Of a stretch of DNA of 44,858 nucleotides, positions 40,598 to 44,858 are shown piece after piece (positions within the stretch are counted from its first letter, which is position 1; the number at the start of each line of letters is the position of its first letter). The notes beneath the pieces were generated by a model. It saw only the letters and a list, made by a program, of their open reading frames with translations. It searched no databases and was not told the DNA's origin. Both the position numbers and the translations under genes were made by a program. Source of the stretch: Gemmatimonadota bacterium (GTDB lineage Bacteria; Gemmatimonadota; Gemmatimonadetes; Gemmatimonadales; GWC2-71-9); the NCBI GenBank assembly GCA_017889745.1, contig JAGGAG010000002.1:1-44858 (forward strand). Reading direction: 5' to 3'.

Positions 40598-43357
40598 GTG
40601 ACCGCAACGGACCCGGTTCCCGAGGCCGTTCCGGCACCTCGGATGGTGCTCTGGCCGCTCGTCGTCGTGGCCGTGCTCCTCGCGGGGGCCGCTGCCTGGC
40701 ATGCCCAGGCGGTCGACGTGAACCTCCGGGGCGCGGCGCGTCTGGCCGTCGTGCTCGCCCCGGGCGCCATCGCCCTGCTCTGGTCACTGGTGGCGTACGC
40801 GCTCGCATTCCGGCCGCCATTCCCGCAGGTCCCCGCGCGCTGGTGGCTCGTTGCGCTGGCTGGCCTGTGCCAGGCGCTGGGGTTCGTCATCTTCGCCTTC
40901 CGGGACCAGACCCCGAACATCCGGCTTCCCGGCCCTGCCGCCGAGGCGGTGAGCCTGGCGATGCAGCTCTGCTTCATCGTGGTGCAGCCGCTGGTCATCG
41001 TCGGCCTGGCGGCATTCCCCTCCACCGAACTGGGCCGCCTCGCGCGCCGTCGCTACCTCCTCGACGCGACGATCATCGCGCTGAGCGGCGCGCTCGTGCT
41101 GTGGGCGGTATCGAGCCAGCGCGCGGCCCTGGTGGGTAGCGACCGACCCTCGGTGCTGCAGGTGGTCTACGCTGTGGGCGACCTGCTGGTGCTCTTCACG
41201 CTCGCCACGCATCTCTTCCGGCTTTCTCCCCGCCTTCCCCTCTGGCAGGGCCTGGCGCTGCTCACGCTGGGCGCCGGGCTGCTCCTGCTCACCAACAGCT
41301 GGGTGCCAAACCAGCCTGCCGCGGCGTCGCTGCGCGGCGCCATGCCGCACGAGCGAACCTTCTACGCCGAGCTCGTGATCGTCGCGGGGCTGGCGTACCT
41401 GTGGGTGTGTGCCGGCGCACAGGGTCCGCCCTCGACCGCCGAGCGGCGCGCCACCGGGGTTGGGCTGGTGTCCTTCGGGGCGCTGGCCGCGGGCTACGTG
41501 CTCCTCGCCGTGGTGGCGAGCCGGAGCGAGTCGAGGCTCGTCATCGGCCTCACCATCGGCGCCGCGGTGCTCACCGCGGTGGTAGTGCTGCGCCAGATCG
41601 TCACGGTGCGCGAGAACCTCAATCACGAGGCCCAGCGCACCCGCCGCAGCGTGGAGGAACGGTTCGAGTCGCTGGTCGCCAACGCGTCAGAAGCAATCGT
41701 GGTGGTGGACCGGGACGGCACCGTGCTGTACTCCAGCCCCTCGGTGCATCGCCTGCTCGGCCTGGTGCCCGAAGACGTCATCGGGCGGCCGTTCGATTCG
41801 CTTCTGCATCCCGACGAATCGGTGTCCGCGCGGACGTTCCTGCACGAGCTGCTCGGCCGCCCCTGGGGCAGCACGGTGCGCTCCTGGCGACTGCGCCGCG
41901 CCGACGGCGGGTGGGCCTGGGGTGAGACGACGGCGACCAACCTGCTCGCCGATCCCAACGTGCGCGGCATCGTCCTCAACACGCGCGACATTACCGAGCG
42001 GCGCGAACTGGAACAGCGCCTCACGCACCAGGCGATGCACGACGGGCTCACCGGGCTGGCCAACCGCGTGCTCCTGCGAAGTCGCCTGGAGCAGGCGCTG
42101 CGCCGCCCCCGGCCGGGCGCCCTGCCGCCGGCGCTGCTCTTCCTCGACCTCGACGGGTTCAAGGGTGTCAACGACACCTTCGGCCACGCGCAGGGCGATG
42201 CGCTGCTCATCGCGGCGGCCACGCGGCTTCGCGAACAGGTGGGAGCGCAGGACGTCGTGGCCCGCCTGGGCGGCGACGAGTTCGCCGTGCTGCTCGAGTC
42301 GCCGCGCGACCGGCAGGCGGTGCTCGACATCGCCCAGCGCATCACCTCCGCGCTCAAGGTGCCGTTCCGGGTGTTCGGCCGCGAAACCGCCGGGTCGGCG
42401 AGCCTCGGCATCGCGATCGCGGAGCCGATCGATTCCGCCGGCGACGTGCTGCGCCATGCCGATGTGGCGATGTACCTCGCCAAGGCGAACGGGCGTGGCC
42501 GCTATGAACTGTTCGAGCCGCGCATGCTCGAGTCGGTGGTGGGACGGCTGGGCCTGCAGTCCGACCTGCGCCGGGCACTCGATGATCCCGAGAGCCGCGA
42601 GTTCCTCCTCGACTACCAGCCGATCATGGAGCTGGCGACCCAGCGGGTGGTGGGCGTCGAGGCGCTGATCCGCTGGGATCATCCGGTACAGGGGCGCATC
42701 ACGCCGGCGGTTTTCGTGCCCCTGGCCGAGGAGACCGGGCTCATCATTCCGCTTGGGCGCCGCGCCCTGCACCTGGCGTGCAGCGACTCAGCGCCGTGGG
42801 TGCGCGAGTACCCCGGCATGCACGTGACGGTGAACCTCTCCGCGCGGCAGTTGCCCGACCCGGCGCTCGCGTCGGAGGTCTCCGACGCTCTCGCGAGGTC
42901 GGGCCTGCCGCCCGCATCGCTGGTGCTCGAGCTCACCGAGAGCGCCATCATGCAGCAGCCCGAGCGCTCGGCCCAGGTGTTCCGGGAACTGCGCGGGCTC
43001 GGGGTGCGGCTGGCGATCGACGACTTCGGCACCGGCTACTCGTCGTTGAGCTACCTGCAGCAGCTGCCGGCCGCGATCCTCAAGATCGACCGCTCGTTCC
43101 TCACCTCGCTCGACCAGGGGCCCAACGGGGCCACGCTGGTGCGCGGCATCATCGGCCTCGCGAACGGGCTCGGGCTGATCACCGTGGCCGAGGGCATCGA
43201 GACCGAGGAACAGGCGACAATCCTCCGCGCGCTCGGCTGCAGCTGCGGGCAGGGACTGCTGTTCTCGCCGCCGCTGCCCGCATCCGAGGTGAGCCACTGG
43301 CTCGACGATGCCGCGGTGATCAGTGCGTCTGGAGGAGCTCGCGTACTCGGCCGGTAG
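40598..43357 (+). CDS. Membrane-bound PAS-GGDEF-EAL c-di-GMP turnover protein
   Basis: 919 residues from a GTG start; an ATG at 40643 is possible. About ten membrane helices cover residues ~15-330. A PAS domain (~350-465: IVVVDRDGTVLYSSPSVHRLLG ... RDITERRELE) precedes GGDEF (~470-640, LARLGGDEFAVLL, active-site motif intact) and EAL (~660-910). The EAL catalytic set is present: EALIRW, NLSARQL, ELTES, IDDFGTGYSS, KIDRSF and EGIET. The inhibitory RxxD site before GGDEF is absent (GAQD in its place). Both activities are therefore possible, and the net direction is not predictable. A dioxygenase gene follows after 34 bases. Confidence 0.95.
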   Translation: MTATDPVPEAVPAPRMVLWPLVVVAVLLAGAAAWHAQAVDVNLRGAARLAVVLAPGAIALLWSLVAYALAFRPPFPQVPARWWLVALAGLCQALGFVIFAFRDQTPNIRLPGPAAEAVSLAMQLCFIVVQPLVIVGLAAFPSTELGRLARRRYLLDATIIALSGALVLWAVSSQRAALVGSDRPSVLQVVYAVGDLLVLFTLATHLFRLSPRLPLWQGLALLTLGAGLLLLTNSWVPNQPAAASLRGAMPHERTFYAELVIVAGLAYLWVCAGAQGPPSTAERRATGVGLVSFGALAAGYVLLAVVASRSESRLVIGLTIGAAVLTAVVVLRQIVTVRENLNHEAQRTRRSVEERFESLVANASEAIVVVDRDGTVLYSSPSVHRLLGLVPEDVIGRPFDSLLHPDESVSARTFLHELLGRPWGSTVRSWRLRRADGGWAWGETTATNLLADPNVRGIVLNTRDITERRELEQRLTHQAMHDGLTGLANRVLLRSRLEQALRRPRPGALPPALLFLDLDGFKGVNDTFGHAQGDALLIAAATRLREQVGAQDVVARLGGDEFAVLLESPRDRQAVLDIAQRITSALKVPFRVFGRETAGSASLGIAIAEPIDSAGDVLRHADVAMYLAKANGRGRYELFEPRMLESVVGRLGLQSDLRRALDDPESREFLLDYQPIMELATQRVVGVEALIRWDHPVQGRITPAVFVPLAEETGLIIPLGRRALHLACSDSAPWVREYPGMHVTVNLSARQLPDPALASEVSDALARSGLPPASLVLELTESAIMQQPERSAQVFRELRGLGVRLAIDDFGTGYSSLSYLQQLPAAILKIDRSFLTSLDQGPNGATLVRGIIGLANGLGLITVAEGIETEEQATILRALGCSCGQGLLFSPPLPASEVSHWLDDAAVISASGGARVLGR

Positions 43358-43391
43358 CATTCTCAACCCTCAACCCGCGCCCCTGGACCTC

Positions 43392-44123
43392 ATGGACAAC
43401 GACGACATCCTCCGCGGAACGCTGCTCTCGCGCCGCGAGATCCTCGCCATCATGGGCGCCAGTGGCGCGGTGTTCTTCCTTGGCGGCCCCGTCCCGGGCC
43501 TGGCCGACGCCGGTGCCGGCCGCATCCCCGGTTGCGTGGTGCGGCCGGAGATGACCGAGGGGCCCTACTTCGTCGACGAGAAGCTCAACCGCTCGGACAT
43601 CAGGAGCGATCCGTCCGACGGAGCGCTGAGCACCGGCGCGCTGCTGGCCCTCACCTTCAACATTTCGCGGCTGACGAAGTCCTGCGCCCCGCTGCCGGGG
43701 GCGATCGTGGACGTGTGGCAGTGTGATGCGGCGGGCGTGTACTCCGACGTGAAGGATCCGCTGTTCGACACGCTGGGAAGGAAATTCCTGCGGGGCTACC
43801 AGGTCACCGATGGCAATGGCATGGCGAAGTTCATCACCGTCTATCCGGGCTGGTATCCGTCGCGCACCGTGCACATCCATTTCAAGGTGCGCTCACCCGT
43901 CTCGGCCACGTCGGCGTACGAATTCACCTCACAACTGTTCTTCGACGACCGGTTCACCGACACGGTCTTCACTCGTCCGCCCTACGCACGCAGGGGTATC
44001 CGCAAGGTGCTCAACTCAGGGGACCGGATCTATCAGCAGGGGGGGTCGCAACTGGTGCTGGCAGTGCGGGAGGCGGGCGAGGGGTACGAGGCGACGTTCG
44101 ATGTTGCGCTGCAGGGCGTTTAG
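43392..44123 (+). CDS. Exported intradiol ring-cleavage dioxygenase
   Basis: 243 residues. It belongs to the protocatechuate 3,4-dioxygenase beta / intradiol family, which opens catechol-type rings between the hydroxyls. All four iron ligands are visible: Y117 (GVYSDV), Y155, H161 and H163 in PGWYPSRTVHIHFK. The N-terminus has SRREILAIMGASGAVFFLG at ~13-31, a twin-arginine signal. So it is probably a folded, periplasmic or lipid-anchored enzyme, unlike cytoplasmic catabolic members. The start could be GTG 43323, but ATG 43392 opens the Tat signal correctly. The 4-base overlap with the convergent YdcF gene is at its stop. Confidence 0.88.
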   Translation: MDNDDILRGTLLSRREILAIMGASGAVFFLGGPVPGLADAGAGRIPGCVVRPEMTEGPYFVDEKLNRSDIRSDPSDGALSTGALLALTFNISRLTKSCAPLPGAIVDVWQCDAAGVYSDVKDPLFDTLGRKFLRGYQVTDGNGMAKFITVYPGWYPSRTVHIHFKVRSPVSATSAYEFTSQLFFDDRFTDTVFTRPPYARRGIRKVLNSGDRIYQQGGSQLVLAVREAGEGYEATFDVALQGV

Positions 44124-44719
44124 AAGAGGCTTCGCACCCAGGCTGCCGGCACCTTCCACGACTCGGCCATGAGGTACTCCAGCTCGCGCCGCGGGTTCTC
44201 CGAGATGGGACTGGTGGTGGTGGGCGAGAGAAAGGCCGTAATGCCGGTGCGGCGGGCTTCGGCGCGCAGCCGCGCCATGTGGAACGGGTCGCTCACCAGG
44301 ATCACCGTATTCACCTTCGCCTTCCTGGCCCAGGCGGCCACCGCCGTCATCGACTCGCCCGTGGAGCGCCCCTCCGCCTCGAGCACCACGGCCGCGGCCG
44401 GCACGCCGCGCGCCGTGAGGTAGCGCTTGCCCACCTTCGCTTCACTCTCCACGTCACCCCGTCCCACACCGCCCGTCACCACGATGCGCGGTGCGAGATC
44501 GGCGCGATAGAGCGTGAGTGCGTGGTCGAGCCGTGCCTGCAGCACCGGTGACGGCCGCCCGTTGTACTGGGCTGCGCCCAGCACCACGATCGCGTCGGCC
44601 GGCCGGCGCTCGTCTACCGTGGCGGTGGTGAGCACCACGACGAACGCCGCGACGAGAGCTGCCGCGGCGAGCAGCGCCAGGCCGAGCAGCGCGCGGGCCG
44701 AGCAGCGAATGAGTTTCAT
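44120..44719 (-). CDS. YdcF/SanA-like DUF218 membrane protein
   Basis: 199 residues. One N-terminal membrane helix (~10-33). The DUF218 core is clear: ADAIVVLGAAQYNGRPSPVLQARLDHAL, RIVVTGG, VLEAEGRSTGESM and VILVSDPFHMARLRAEA. The family is linked to envelope permeability but has no defined reaction. The C-terminus YLMAESWKVPAAWVRS is also usual. The TAA stop overlaps the convergent TAG at 44120-44123. Confidence 0.9.
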   Translation of the reverse strand: MKLIRCSARALLGLALLAAAALVAAFVVVLTTATVDERRPADAIVVLGAAQYNGRPSPVLQARLDHALTLYRADLAPRIVVTGGVGRGDVESEAKVGKRYLTARGVPAAAVVLEAEGRSTGESMTAVAAWARKAKVNTVILVSDPFHMARLRAEARRTGITAFLSPTTTSPISENPRRELEYLMAESWKVPAAWVRSLF

Positions 44720-44743
44720 GCTGGCGAAGGAACGGGGGCCGGC

Positions 44744-44858
44744 TCAGAGCGCGTAGGTGTCACCCTGCTCCGGAACGTGGACCTCGCGCACTCCCTCGTC
44801 CCGCAGGAGGTTGGCCATGGCGCCGAGCGCCGGGGCCTCGCCGTGCACCACGAACGCC
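44744..44858 (-). CDS. C-terminus of a probable beta-CASP metallo-beta-lactamase-fold nuclease (partial)
   Basis: The 5' part is outside the window. The 37 visible codons read AFVVHGEAPALGAMANLLR, then DEGVREVHVPEQGDTYAL. The VHGE ... L...L ... V.VPE.GD pattern matches the C-terminal RNA-specificity part of beta-CASP enzymes. Stop at 44744-44746. The function rests on this short piece. Confidence 0.6.
   Translation of the reverse strand, partial: AFVVHGEAPALGAMANLLRDEGVREVHVPEQGDTYAL

Overview
The window is a GC-rich chromosomal segment of a diderm bacterium. The replication-start neighbourhood (dnaN, dnaA, then divergent rpmH-rnpA-yidD-yidC) lies in its middle. A Gram-negative-type YidC with a large periplasmic domain, a monofunctional transglycosylase, outer-membrane beta-barrels and many signal-peptide or lipobox proteins show two membranes. 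The GWxTD lipoprotein, the Ser/Thr kinase with a TolB-like/TPR extracytoplasmic part, and the abundant secreted proteins of unknown function suggest Gemmatimonadota or a close relative. That placement is inference; no rRNA is present to confirm it.

Layout. 1-3 kb: a secreted protein, a Cyc2-like monohaem cytochrome-porin, a divergent soluble cytochrome c and a small membrane protein. 3-7.3 kb: polA translationally coupled to a GWxTD lipoprotein. 7.4-8.9 kb: a soluble Ser/Thr kinase overlapping pyrE. 8.9-11.5 kb: an overlapping run of lipoprotein, VOC protein and FAD amine/amino-acid oxidase, followed by RidA. 11.5-16.3 kb: a secreted protein, an AraC-type regulator with a degenerate receiver-like N-terminus, and a large receptor kinase. 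16.35-16.8 kb: RNase P RNA (rnpB) and its terminator. 16.9-20.9 kb: a small protein, two related exported proteins, mtgA, a decayed beta-barrel gene and its intact paralogue. 21-26.5 kb: the dnaN-dnaA / rpmH-rnpA-yidD-yidC locus. Its dnaA promoter carries a DnaA box in the spacer, and the dnaA-dnaN gap holds a DnaA-trio/AT-rich candidate oriC. 26.5-31.5 kb (minus strand): CDGSH protein, zinc-peptidase-like protein, rhomboid protease, ddl, cystathionine beta-synthase-type enzyme and a TonB-domain lipoprotein. 31.5-34.6 kb: hrpB helicase and a small protein. 34.6-40.6 kb (minus): mutS, SPOR protein and holA in an ATGA-coupled operon, then an ECF sigma factor and a Nudix hydrolase. 40.6-44.9 kb: a PAS-GGDEF-EAL membrane protein, a Tat-type intradiol dioxygenase, a YdcF-like protein and the 3' end of a probable beta-CASP metallo-hydrolase.

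The most unusual feature is a family of four intergenic hairpins at about 16.3, 20.9, 26.7 and 27.7 kb, with a half-copy at 34.6 kb. Their arms are tandem heptamers (consensus CGGTRAA, R = A/G) in inverted orientation. Each full copy fills nearly the whole gap behind a gene's 3' end. One supplies the stop codon of the upstream gene, and one abuts the 5' end of rnpB. They look like a dispersed repeat family co-opted as terminators or 3'-end structures.

Replication and repair genes (polA, dnaN, dnaA, holA, mutS) are concentrated within about 36 kb around the candidate origin. Much of the rest is envelope biology. I see no CRISPR array, IS element, prophage, tRNA or 5S/16S/23S rRNA.
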